From: an uncultured Prevotella sp.
Lineage (GTDB): Bacteria; Bacteroidota; Bacteroidia; Bacteroidales; Bacteroidaceae
DNA length: 64,000 nucleotides
Reading direction: 5' to 3'
NCBI GenBank assembly: GCA_900315695.1
Contig: ONAE01000008.1
Coordinates: 29,652 to 93,651 of the forward strand
Shown here piece by piece: positions 1-8,377 of this stretch (its first letter is position 1; each line of letters starts with the position of its first letter). The notes below the pieces were generated by a model. The model ran no database searches and was not told the DNA's origin. It saw nothing but the letters and a program-made list of their open reading frames with translations. The translations under genes and the position numbers were made by a program.

Positions 1-486
1 CAGGCCTTCACGCTTAACGATATAGTCTGAACCGTCTTTCTTCCATTGGGGAGCCATCTGAGCCGATTTCAGTCCGGTCCTGGCGAGACGCCTGTGCGGA
101 TCAGTCTCTGGCAGAGAGTCAATGGCAGTCTGAAACTGTTTGGCGGCCTCTTTATAATTGCCGTTTCTCATATAGAGCTGTCCAAGATAGAAGTGGGTCA
201 GTGAGTCGGCTTGTTTATAGCGGACGGCATTATTGTAGGCCGTGATGGCCTTGTTGGTGAAGTTGATACGACGATAGCATTCTGCCATCTTCATGGCGCG
301 CTGACCTTTCATGACACGCTCCTTCGAGGGTGTCTGACTATAGGCTTTGCGGTATTGGGTGGCAGCATCGAAATACTCACCGATGGCATAAAACTTATCG
401 CCTTTTTTCATAGCCTGATCAGCCCCGCAACTGATGATCAGTGCGGTGGCGATGGCTATTATGAATATGGTGAGGCATCTTCGCAT
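1..486 (-). CDS. PorE-like lipoprotein with TPR repeats (N-terminal 162 aa, cut by window edge)
   Basis: The reading frame is open to the window edge, so only the N-terminus is seen. It begins with a lipoprotein signal (hydrophobic IFIIAIATALIISC, Cys at residue 20), followed by tetratricopeptide-type helices rich in A/Y/K (KGDKFYAIGEYFDAA, then RINFTNKAITAYNNAVRYK). This N-terminus resembles PorE, the periplasmic TPR/beta-propeller/OmpA-like lipoprotein thought to tether the type IX secretion system to peptidoglycan. The propeller and OmpA domains would lie outside the window, so the assignment rests on the TPR part only. A generic TPR lipoprotein is the alternative. The ATG at 486 is the one in frame with the signal peptide. 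It lies 29 bp downstream of topB on the same strand and is probably in the same transcript. Confidence 0.6.
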   Translation of the reverse strand, partial: MRRCLTIFIIAIATALIISCGADQAMKKGDKFYAIGEYFDAATQYRKAYSQTPSKERVMKGQRAMKMAECYRRINFTNKAITAYNNAVRYKQADSLTHFYLGQLYMRNGNYKEAAKQFQTAIDSLPETDPHRRLARTGLKSAQMAPQWKKDGSDYIVKREGL

Positions 487-515
487 ATCATATTAATAAC
501 GATATGACTTCAGAA

Positions 516-2387
516 TTATTGCTTCTTACCCTTTTTCTTCTTGGGTTCTTCGTCGGGGGTGACGGTGATACGACGGTTTGACGGATCGCTCATCACATCA
601 TGAACGATATCAGCCACCTGCTGCTTCAACTCGTTGATAAACTGCTGGGCATCGTATTTCTGATGCTCGATGTCACGCAACTTCTTCTCCCAGATACCTG
701 TTAGTTCACAGCTTTTCAAGAGTTCCTCGCGAATCAGGTCGATGAGTTCAATGCCTGTCGGTGTTGCAACCAGACGTTTCCGCTCACGTTTGATATAGTG
801 GCGTTTGAACAGTGTCTCGATGATAGAGGCACGCGAAGAAGGTCGGCCGATGCCATTCTCCTTCATGGCAGCACGAAGTGTCTCGTCCTCTACGAATTTG
901 CCCGCTGTCTCCATCGCACGGAGCAGAGAGGCTTCATTATAATAAGGTGGAGGAGTGGTCCATTTCTCTGTGAGTGTCGGTTTGTGCTCGCCGGTCTCTC
1001 CTTTGACGAAGGTAGGCAGGGTACGTTCTTCATCGTCTTGCTTCTTCTCCTCGTCGTCGCTGTCGGTTTTTACTTCGGCCTTCTCTCTGACGATGCGCCA
1101 GCCTGGATCAAGAATCTCCTTACCTGTGACCTTGAATTCGATGCCGTCCACCTCGCCAAGCACCGTTGTTGTGGAGAATTTACAATCGGGGAGGAAAACA
1201 CCTATAAAGCGACGGGCTACGAGATCAAACACCTTCTGCTCGGCATCACTCAGGTTCAGGGGAATGACACCTGTGGGGATGATGGCGTGGTGATCGGTCA
1301 CTTTTGAGGTGTCGAAAACACGTTTTGACTTCTTCAGTGCCTTGCCGCCAATGGGCTTGATAAGCTCGGCATAAGGTGCCACACCACCAAATTTAGTTTG
1401 ATAGAGACCATTCAGTGTCTGAGGACACTTGGCGTAGATGTCATCTGAGAGGTATTGTGTGTCCACACGGGGATAGGTGGTGTATTTCTTCTCATAAAGA
1501 CTCTGAATGAGGTTGAGTGTCATCTCTGCCGAATAGGCGAACTTACGGTTGCAATCTACCTGTAGTGAAGTGAGGTCGTAAAGCTGGGGAGGCTGTTCCT
1601 TACCTTCTTTCTTCTCAACCTTTGTTACCGTGAAAGGTTTGCCTTCAATCGTCTCAAAGGCTTTCTCTCCCTCTTCCTTACTGGTAAACTTACCCTTGGT
1701 AGCGGTGAAGGTGGTATCGCGATAGACGGTTGCCAATACCCAATAGGGCTCTGGCTTGAAGTTCTCTATCTCCTTCTGACGGTTCACGATCAGGGCGAGG
1801 GTAGGGGTCTGCACGCGCCCGATGCTGAGCACCTGACGGTTCTGGCCATACCTGAGGGTATAGAGGCGAGTGGCATTCATGCCTAAGAGCCAGTCGCCGA
1901 TGGCACGCGAGAGACCTGCCAGGTAGAGGGGTTGGTAGTCGGTCTGGTCTTTCAGGTTAGCGAAACCTTCGCGGATGGCTTCGTCAGTCATCGAGGAGAT
2001 CCACAGACGTTTCACAGGACAGGTGGCCTGTGCTTTCTGCATCACCCAGCGCTGGATGAGTTCACCTTCCTGTCCGGCATCACCGCAGTTGACGATGCCG
2101 TCGGCAGCCTGCATCAGCTTCTCGATGATAGCAAACTGCTTCTTAATACCGTTGTCGTCGATGAGCTTGATGCCGAAGCGTTGGGGTACCATCGGCAGCT
2201 GTGTCAGTGCCCAAGGTCTCCAGGCGGGTGTATAATCACCAGGTTCTTTCAGTGTACAGAGATGTCCGAAGGTCCACGTTACCTGATAGCCGTTACCTTC
2301 CATATATCCGTCATGGGAGCTGTTGGCTCCCAAGATGCGCGCAATATCCCGAGCTACACTCGGCTTCTCAGCGATACATACTATCAT
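516..2387 (-). CDS. topB: DNA topoisomerase III (type IA)
   Basis: 623 aa, a type IA topoisomerase that passes single strands to decatenate or relax DNA in the cytoplasm. The N-terminus IAEKPSVARDIARILGA starts the Toprim domain, whose acidic cluster is seen as GDAGQEGE near residue 102. The active-site tyrosine is in YTTYPRVDT near residue 305, and the family signature GIGRPSSRA lies toward the C-terminus. There are no C-terminal zinc-ribbon repeats; the protein ends in a Lys-rich tail (EPKKKKGKKQ), as is common in short Bacteroidota TopB. The start overlaps the stop of the upstream phosphatase gene by 4 nt (ATGA), so the two are probably translationally coupled. Confidence 0.93.
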   Translation of the reverse strand: MIVCIAEKPSVARDIARILGANSSHDGYMEGNGYQVTWTFGHLCTLKEPGDYTPAWRPWALTQLPMVPQRFGIKLIDDNGIKKQFAIIEKLMQAADGIVNCGDAGQEGELIQRWVMQKAQATCPVKRLWISSMTDEAIREGFANLKDQTDYQPLYLAGLSRAIGDWLLGMNATRLYTLRYGQNRQVLSIGRVQTPTLALIVNRQKEIENFKPEPYWVLATVYRDTTFTATKGKFTSKEEGEKAFETIEGKPFTVTKVEKKEGKEQPPQLYDLTSLQVDCNRKFAYSAEMTLNLIQSLYEKKYTTYPRVDTQYLSDDIYAKCPQTLNGLYQTKFGGVAPYAELIKPIGGKALKKSKRVFDTSKVTDHHAIIPTGVIPLNLSDAEQKVFDLVARRFIGVFLPDCKFSTTTVLGEVDGIEFKVTGKEILDPGWRIVREKAEVKTDSDDEEKKQDDEERTLPTFVKGETGEHKPTLTEKWTTPPPYYNEASLLRAMETAGKFVEDETLRAAMKENGIGRPSSRASIIETLFKRHYIKRERKRLVATPTGIELIDLIREELLKSCELTGIWEKKLRDIEHQKYDAQQFINELKQQVADIVHDVMSDPSNRRITVTPDEEPKKKKGKKQ

Positions 2388-3724
2388 TTCTTTTCTTCTT
2401 CTTGCTTTTGATTCGTTACCCTTTCCGCACGGAATCGTTCGTAGTCATCGATTTTCTTGAGATAATGTTCGCGGAAGTCTTTCCAATGATAATAAGGTGC
2501 ACAATCTGTGGCGATGGGCAAAGTGGCTTCTTGCTCATTCAATAATACCTTGAAGAGCACGTCCTGATCTTCAGGGCCCTCTCGGTAGAAGACAAACTGG
2601 AGGTTGGCACCCATCGGAAAAACTGAAGAACTCATCCAGCCCTTCGCTTCCAGCTCTTCCAGATTGTCGGTTTCCAGATCATAACCGTTAATGCCTATCA
2701 GACAGACAAGGGGCAGAAGCGCTGTTTCATGACCGAAGCGGAACTGTACACCAGGCTTCTCCAGGCGGATGCAGCTGTCGGCATCGTTGATAATCTGTCG
2801 CAGCAGATGGCGCTGGATGTATGGCTGGTGACCGCCATTGAGTTTGCATGCACCAAAATGGATATACCACCAGGCATTATCATCCTGCCACAGGCGGTAC
2901 AGGTCTTCTGGTGTGAAGATGTCTGTCAGGTAACCACTCTTATACATATGTGTGTGTTGCAGAAATAGTCCCATCTTAATCAGGAAATAGTTCAGTTTCC
3001 GCTCATCGATCACCTTTAATACGGAGTCTGGATTCTGGAACAATAGCTTCATCAGAGCTGGATTGCCTTTCAGCTTATTTTCAAAGGCCTCATGGGCAGC
3101 CTTGGCTGCAGGTGTCATGCCCTTCCACGAAAGCAGGCTGTCCTGATGGTTCATATACCACATGGTGTACTGAGATGCATCCATCCTGATTTTCAGATTC
3201 GGATTGTATCTCATCAGTTCGAGCATGGTGCTGGCCATACTCAGGATGCATCGGCTAACTGTGGTGCTGCGGGCATTGATATAAGATTCCCCCTCAAACA
3301 ATTCTGGGAACCGATGTACCATACGGGCGGCAATCTGGCGAATCTGCTGGTGCCCGTAGCTGGTCAAGTCACCCCATCGCAGCTCGGAATCAGCAATGAT
3401 CTCACGTATCTGCCTCAGCACTTCATGTCCTGTTGGTGTTAATTGTCCGAGACTGTCAGCGCTACACATCATAAGGTAAGGGATATCATACCCCATCCGC
3501 TTGTTGATGTAGCGGGAACCATGACGACCGTAGTGCGAGAGATAGAAGGGTCTCTTGCCTGCAGGAGCGGCTGTCATGGGAGCATCTATGCTGTCTGGGT
3601 AGAGCGCATAGTTCGTGACGGCAAAAGTCGGGTTTTTACGGATAATGTCAAGTGCCTGCTGGGCACGGACACCAACTGTCCCTGCCAACAAGATTGCTAT
3701 CAAAAGACTCTTTTTTATGTTCAT
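2384..3724 (-). CDS. Secreted histidine-type acid phosphatase (MINPP-like)
   Basis: 446 aa with a Sec signal peptide (KKSLLIAILLAGTVGVRA, cleavage before QQ). The histidine phosphatase motif is YGRHGSRY near residue 66, where His is the phospho-acceptor, and the distal proton-donor motif is GHETALLPL near residue 330. This two-part arrangement is typical of branch 2 histidine phosphatases, including the multiple inositol polyphosphate phosphatase (phytase-like) enzymes of gut Bacteroidota. The substrate cannot be read from sequence; inositol phosphates or other phosphomonoesters in the periplasm are likely. It is the first gene of a topB-containing operon, and its start lies only 8 nt from a promoter -7 element (see that entry). 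Confidence 0.8.
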   Translation of the reverse strand: MNIKKSLLIAILLAGTVGVRAQQALDIIRKNPTFAVTNYALYPDSIDAPMTAAPAGKRPFYLSHYGRHGSRYINKRMGYDIPYLMMCSADSLGQLTPTGHEVLRQIREIIADSELRWGDLTSYGHQQIRQIAARMVHRFPELFEGESYINARSTTVSRCILSMASTMLELMRYNPNLKIRMDASQYTMWYMNHQDSLLSWKGMTPAAKAAHEAFENKLKGNPALMKLLFQNPDSVLKVIDERKLNYFLIKMGLFLQHTHMYKSGYLTDIFTPEDLYRLWQDDNAWWYIHFGACKLNGGHQPYIQRHLLRQIINDADSCIRLEKPGVQFRFGHETALLPLVCLIGINGYDLETDNLEELEAKGWMSSSVFPMGANLQFVFYREGPEDQDVLFKVLLNEQEATLPIATDCAPYYHWKDFREHYLKKIDDYERFRAERVTNQKQEEEKK

Positions 3725-3732
3725 ACCGCCTG

Positions 3733-3740
3733 CAAAGATA
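3733..3740 (-). promoter_or_regulatory. Promoter -7 element TATCTTTG for the phosphatase-topB operon
   Basis: On the minus strand the octamer TATCTTTG matches the Bacteroidota -7 consensus TAnnTTTG. Only 8 nt separate it from the ATG at 3724, which would leave a leader of a few bases at most. The T-rich region just upstream is also the U-tract of the preceding terminator. Confidence 0.6.
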
Positions 3741-3742
3741 CA

Positions 3743-3794
3743 TAAAAAAAAAGAGAAAGCCAGCCTGTAAAGCGAAAAAACTTCAAGACTGGCT
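3743..3794 (-). terminator. Rho-independent terminator after the epimerase gene
   Basis: Read on the minus strand, an AGCCAG arm (3794-3789) pairs with CTGGCT (3763-3758), with further weak pairing inside, and is followed by a run of nine T (A-run at about 3743-3751). It lies directly downstream of the epimerase stop at 3802. A T-run also follows on the plus side. Confidence 0.55.
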
Positions 3795-3801
3795 GACTTT
3801 T

Positions 3802-4824
3802 TTATGCCTTGAGGCTGGATTTTGCCTGCTCCTGAGCCTCTATCACGCGATCACACCAAGCGTCGAATTCCGGATCTTCAACCTGTAGCTCTGGATGACT
3901 GAGTAGATAGGCGATGCACCGGCGTACCCCTTCGTCAAAACGCGTTGTGGCCTTGAAACCAGGTACGGCCCGTTTTAGTTTGGTGCAATCAAAGATGACA
4001 CTGACGGCTTTATCGCCAATCAGATTCCCTAAGAGGTCATATTCCTTAGGACAGACATCTGCCAGGAAGGATGAGGCTACATAGTAAGGACGGAACGTTG
4101 CACCAAGGGCCTTGGCTACTGTCTCGTAAATCTGATTCCATGTCAACTGCTCATCACTCATGATCTGGAAGGCCTCGCCGATAGCCTTGGGATTACCGAT
4201 CAGTCCGATGAATCCTTTGGCAAAGTCTTCATTCCATGTCAGGGTCCATAATGACGAGCCATCGCCATGTACGATGACGGGCTTGCCTTCCATTATACGT
4301 TTCAAGACCTGCCAACTGCCTTTGGGACCATGAACGCTGACGGGTACGCCTCTTTCGCAATAAGTGTGACTGGGGCGGACGATGGTTACAGGGAAGCCTT
4401 TCTCCCGATATTCGCGCAGCAGCAGCTCCTCGCAGGCAATCTTGTCGCGTGAATACTGCCAATAGGGGTTAGCCAGCGTCGTCCCTTCTGTGATATAGTG
4501 ACTGGCAGCAGGCTTGTTGTAGGCAGAGGCGGAGCTGATATAGATGTATTGGCTCGTGCGGTTACGGAACAGACGGATATCACGTTCCACTTGTGAAGTT
4601 ACAAAGCCGATAAACTCGCAGACGGCATCAAATTGCGTATCACCGATCTTCTGAAGAACGGTTGTCTCGTCATTGATGTCGCAGATGACTTGTTTCACAC
4701 CTGCAGGCACTTCTGCCTTGCGATTACCACGGTTCAACAGCCAAAGTTCATGGCTGCTCTCTGCTAATTGTCTGGTGATGGCACTGCTAATGGTACCTGT
4801 TCCACCGATTAATAAGATCTTCAT
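3802..4824 (-). CDS. NAD-dependent epimerase/dehydratase family protein (extended SDR)
   Basis: 340 aa, cytosolic. The Rossmann dinucleotide loop is at the very N-terminus (LIGGTGTISSAI; the usual GxxGxxG is varied to GGTGTIS). The SDR catalytic pair is visible as YSRDK (YxxxK) near residue 124, with the Ser strand IYISSASAY before it. The family acts on nucleotide-sugars or related carbonyl substrates, and the exact substrate is not readable. It stands alone, with its own promoter upstream and a terminator downstream. The start ATG at 4824 is supported by the glycine loop directly following it. Confidence 0.75.
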   Translation of the reverse strand: MKILLIGGTGTISSAITRQLAESSHELWLLNRGNRKAEVPAGVKQVICDINDETTVLQKIGDTQFDAVCEFIGFVTSQVERDIRLFRNRTSQYIYISSASAYNKPAASHYITEGTTLANPYWQYSRDKIACEELLLREYREKGFPVTIVRPSHTYCERGVPVSVHGPKGSWQVLKRIMEGKPVIVHGDGSSLWTLTWNEDFAKGFIGLIGNPKAIGEAFQIMSDEQLTWNQIYETVAKALGATFRPYYVASSFLADVCPKEYDLLGNLIGDKAVSVIFDCTKLKRAVPGFKATTRFDEGVRRCIAYLLSHPELQVEDPEFDAWCDRVIEAQEQAKSSLKA

Positions 4825-4862
4825 AATCTAGCTTATTGTTCTTAGTTTGTTGCTATTGTCTG

Positions 4863-4870
4863 CAAAGTTA
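4863..4870 (-). promoter_or_regulatory. Promoter -7 element TAACTTTG for the epimerase gene
   Basis: The minus-strand octamer TAACTTTG fits TAnnTTTG and gives a leader of about 33 nt before the ATG at 4824. No good TTTG -33 box is seen at 19-21 bp. Confidence 0.55.
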
Positions 4871-4892
4871 CGAAAAAAAAAGAGTATAATCA

Positions 4893-4922
4893 TTGATATC
4901 TTGTTTTTTTTTCGTAATTTTG
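4893..4922 (+). promoter_or_regulatory. Promoter for the sensor gene pair (TTG-N19-TAATTTTG)
   Basis: A TAATTTTG -7 element at 4915-4922 has an ATTG/TTG -33 box ending at 4895, a spacing of 19 bp. It is divergent from the epimerase promoter. It also shows that the sensor gene does not start at the in-frame TTG at 4893, because that codon is inside the promoter. Confidence 0.6.
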
Positions 4923-4964
4923 CAGAAAAATTACAGATATAGAACAAAGACTACGCTCTATTAT

Positions 4965-6461
4965 ATGCTACAAAAGTCTAAATTGTTTACCAATAAACTG
5001 TCTACCAAGATAAGTTTGAAGGTCGTCTCGCTTGTTGCTGCGTTACTCGCAGTGGCACTCTTTGCGATGCTTCATTTTTCGAGGAAGACCGTTAGGGAAG
5101 AAGCGATTTTGAAGGCAGAGCAGACGCTTGACGGTACTGTGGAGCATATCGATGAAGTCTTGTTGAGCGTGGAGCAGTCAACTGGTAATATGTATTATAA
5201 TATGTATTCCCACCTTGATAATCCGGAAATGATGTATGTGTATTGTCGCAGGCTTATCGAGTCAAATCCTTATATCTCTGGTTGTGCCATTGCGTTTGAG
5301 CCCTATTATTATAAGGATCGTGGAGAGCTGTTTATGGCATATTGTCATCGTTCTGCAACAGGTTCTGCTATTGTGCGTTCTGAGACTTTTGGAAATAAAC
5401 CTTATAACCAGCAGGTCTGGTACACCGAGCCGATGAAAACGGGTACGCCTTGTTGGACAGATCCTTTGGAGGATCTTGATCCGAATGATGAGGCTATTAC
5501 CACCTACTGCTTGCCGATTTACGGCGCTGAAGGGGAACGTATAGGTGTCGTGGGCGTTGATGTGACCATCAACATGCTTTCACGGATCATACTTTCTGCG
5601 AAACCGTCTGAAAACTCCTATAGTATATTGCTGGGTACTGATGGCTCTTACCTGGTTCACCCAGACATTAGCCGACGCCTGAATGAGACGGTTTATACAC
5701 AGCTGGAACAGGGTGCTGATCCTTCGGTGAAAGAGACGGCCGATGCCATGATGGCGGGGCAGAAAGGCTATAAGCGCATCAAGAAGGACGGCAAGGACTG
5801 TTATGTCTTCTATAAGCCTTTCGTGCGTAATGTCGTTAAGGGGAGGTATCAGGGAGACATGGGCTGGAGTGTGGGTGTTGTCTATCCTGAGGATGATATC
5901 TTTGGTGCCTATAACCGATTGCTGAGTTATGTGCTGCTGATTGCCATTATCGGAATCCTGCTTCTGGCACTTCTTTGTAAGCTTATTATTCATCATAGAT
6001 TGTTGCCGCTGCTGTTCCTGACAAAATCGGCTCATCGCATTGCAAGTGGTCATTATGACGAACCGATTCCTGATAGTCACCAACATGATGAGATAGGTCA
6101 GTTGCAGAATCACTTCCAGCAGATGCAGTTAACCTTAGCCAAACACGTAGATGAGTTGGAGAAGTTGAATGTGGAACTGAAGCGACAAGGTGAGAGTCTG
6201 CGTGTGGCCTATCATCAGGCACAGGCTGCTGATCGATTGAAGATCTCTTTCCTCCATAATATGACAAATCAGATGCTCTCACCTGTTCAGTTGATCTCTG
6301 AGCAAGTGGATCATCTGTGGCATCTGGAAACGATGAAGCCTGAAGATGTTGATGTGATGGCTGATGATATCCAGAAACAAGGTGAGGTGATTACGGATCT
6401 GCTCAATCATCTGCTTGAACTGTCGAAAGAGACCATGGGAAAGGAGGGGTATCATGGGTAG
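4965..6461 (+). CDS. Cache-HAMP sensor with degenerate histidine-kinase DHp domain (pseudokinase)
   Basis: 498 aa from the ATG at 4965. Order: transmembrane helix about 17-37, periplasmic double-Cache-like sensor about 40-315 (WYTEP...PCWTDP motif, strand GVVGVDVTINML), second transmembrane helix about 319-342, HAMP about 343-395, coiled coil, then a short DHp-like helix hairpin to the end. The H-box reads FLHNMTNQMLSP: where the downstream partner has THQIRTP, this protein has Asn435 in place of the phospho-accepting His. No HATPase domain follows and the gene simply stops. It cannot be a conventional kinase. I infer it works as a sensing or heterodimer partner of the overlapping intact kinase. 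The two sensor domains are recognisably paralogous. Confidence 0.75.
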   Translation: MLQKSKLFTNKLSTKISLKVVSLVAALLAVALFAMLHFSRKTVREEAILKAEQTLDGTVEHIDEVLLSVEQSTGNMYYNMYSHLDNPEMMYVYCRRLIESNPYISGCAIAFEPYYYKDRGELFMAYCHRSATGSAIVRSETFGNKPYNQQVWYTEPMKTGTPCWTDPLEDLDPNDEAITTYCLPIYGAEGERIGVVGVDVTINMLSRIILSAKPSENSYSILLGTDGSYLVHPDISRRLNETVYTQLEQGADPSVKETADAMMAGQKGYKRIKKDGKDCYVFYKPFVRNVVKGRYQGDMGWSVGVVYPEDDIFGAYNRLLSYVLLIAIIGILLLALLCKLIIHHRLLPLLFLTKSAHRIASGHYDEPIPDSHQHDEIGQLQNHFQQMQLTLAKHVDELEKLNVELKRQGESLRVAYHQAQAADRLKISFLHNMTNQMLSPVQLISEQVDHLWHLETMKPEDVDVMADDIQKQGEVITDLLNHLLELSKETMGKEGYHG

Positions 6462-8346
6462 GATACGCAATTCTCTCTCATTGAAGCTTGGAGTCAGTAT
6501 CCTGTTCCTGTCCTTCCTTGTGTTTGTGGTCTGTTTGGGAGTTATGTTCTTTCAATCGCGTTTATTACTCCGCAAGCAAGTCGCAGAACATGTCTCCAGC
6601 GTGTTGGACAACACGGTGTCGCGTGTCTCGGGCTGTATGACCGCGGTGGAGACGGCTACCAATGTTAATGGCTGGATGGCACAGGAGTTCCTGAATCCCG
6701 ATTCTTTATTGAACCTTACCCATCGTGTGGTGTTTTTCAATAGTCATGTCAATGGCTGTTCCATCACCACAGAGCCGGATGTGTTCCCGGAGCTGGGACC
6801 GTTCTCGGCTTATTCCATAAGAGAAGGCGATTCCATTGTGACGACAAGAGAGGGTGCCTATGACTATTATGATCAGATCTGGTATAAACAACCGAAACAA
6901 CTGGCGAAGCCTTGTTGGACAGATCCCTTTGATGACTATAATGACAGTTCCCTTTATACCAAGAATATCATCGCCTCTTATTGCAAGCCCCTTTATATGG
7001 ATGACGGGCGGTTTATCGGCGTCATTTCTTCTGATTTGGCCTTAAATCGCCTGAAAGAGGCAATTGCCGACAAGCAACCCTATCCGAATACTTATTTCGT
7101 GATGGTTAATAGTGAGGGGCGGTTTATTATCCATCCGGATTCAACCCAAGAGTTAAATAAAAACATTTTCGAGGATCTTGACCCCGAGAAACAACCTGAC
7201 CTGATTGCGCTTGGGCATGAGATGACAATAGGTGCCAAAGGTCATATGCAAGTCTCCGTCAATGGTACGCCATGTCTGGTGTGTTTCCAGCCTGTTCCTG
7301 ATACCAGATGGTGCCTGGCCTTGGTTATTCCTGACCGGGAGATTCTTCATGCTTATTACAGACTCACGAATGTCATTGCTCCTCTGATCATTATCGGTCT
7401 GATTGTGATCCTCCTGATCAGTCGGAGAATCGTTGCCCAGGCTATTAAACCCCTTTATCAGCTTCTCACGCAATCACAGAAATTGGCTGAGGGAAATTAT
7501 TCAGAACGGATTCCTCACACGCTGCGTGATGATGCCGTGGGGCGGCTACAGAACAGTTTTGCCACCATGCAGGAATCGCTGGATCGTCATGTCTATGATA
7601 TCAAGAATGTCGCAGAAGAGACCAAAACCAGTAATGAAGAACTGTTGAAAGCCGCACAGTTGGCGGAAGAAGCAGACCGTCAGAAAACACTTTTTATCCA
7701 GAATGTAACCCACCAGATTCGTACGCCTCTTAATATCATCATGGGCTTTGCCCAGGTGCTGCGTAATAGTCTGGGTGAGATTCCTCATGATGAGGTGAAG
7801 AAGATTGTCGAAATGATGGATCATAACACGAAGACGCTCTCACGCATGTTATTGATGCTTTACGACAGTTCTGATGCTGGCGTTTCCGTTGAGCTCAGTA
7901 GTCATAAGAGCGAGATGGTGTCCTGTAATGAGATTGTCTCTCAAAGTATTGCTTATACAAGAGAGCACTTTCCAGAGATCAATGTCAGGTTTGAGAGTGA
8001 TGTGTCCGATACCTATCAGATCCGTACTAGCGGTCTTTACCTGATGCGTACGCTGCGCGAACTGCTTTATAATGCGGCCAAATATTCCGATGGGACTGTT
8101 GTTTTGGTTAAAGTGTCGGAGGGGGAAAAGAGCGTTCGCTTTATTGTCGAGGATCATGGGCCTGGCATGTCAGAGAGTTATATAGAGCAGATGTTCAAAC
8201 CATTTACGAAAGTGAATGAGCTTTCTGAAGGACTTGGTCTTGGTCTGCCCTTGAGTAAGCGTCATAGCCAGAGTCTGGGAGGTGACTTGTACCTCGATAC
8301 GACCTATCACGATGGTTGCCGCTTTATTCTTGAATTACCCAAATAA
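6454..8346 (+). CDS. Cache-HAMP hybrid-free sensor histidine kinase
   Basis: 630 aa from the ATG at 6454, which has an AGGAGG tract 4-5 nt upstream and overlaps the previous stop by 8 nt. Transmembrane helix about 13-34, Cache-like periplasmic domain (QIWYKQP...PCWTDP), second transmembrane helix about 320-340, HAMP, coiled coil, DHp with His420 in VTHQIRTPLN, and a complete HATPase: N-box ELLYNAAKYS (Asn540), G1 VEDHGPG, F-box FKPF, G2 GLGLGLPLS. It should autophosphorylate in response to an extracellular ligand. No response regulator lies nearby, so the target is unknown. The translational overlap with the pseudokinase argues for stoichiometric expression and a shared complex. Confidence 0.85.
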   Translation: MGRIRNSLSLKLGVSILFLSFLVFVVCLGVMFFQSRLLLRKQVAEHVSSVLDNTVSRVSGCMTAVETATNVNGWMAQEFLNPDSLLNLTHRVVFFNSHVNGCSITTEPDVFPELGPFSAYSIREGDSIVTTREGAYDYYDQIWYKQPKQLAKPCWTDPFDDYNDSSLYTKNIIASYCKPLYMDDGRFIGVISSDLALNRLKEAIADKQPYPNTYFVMVNSEGRFIIHPDSTQELNKNIFEDLDPEKQPDLIALGHEMTIGAKGHMQVSVNGTPCLVCFQPVPDTRWCLALVIPDREILHAYYRLTNVIAPLIIIGLIVILLISRRIVAQAIKPLYQLLTQSQKLAEGNYSERIPHTLRDDAVGRLQNSFATMQESLDRHVYDIKNVAEETKTSNEELLKAAQLAEEADRQKTLFIQNVTHQIRTPLNIIMGFAQVLRNSLGEIPHDEVKKIVEMMDHNTKTLSRMLLMLYDSSDAGVSVELSSHKSEMVSCNEIVSQSIAYTREHFPEINVRFESDVSDTYQIRTSGLYLMRTLRELLYNAAKYSDGTVVLVKVSEGEKSVRFIVEDHGPGMSESYIEQMFKPFTKVNELSEGLGLGLPLSKRHSQSLGGDLYLDTTYHDGCRFILELPK

Positions 8347-8377
8347 TGATAATAACGATAGATCAGAAGCATATTGC

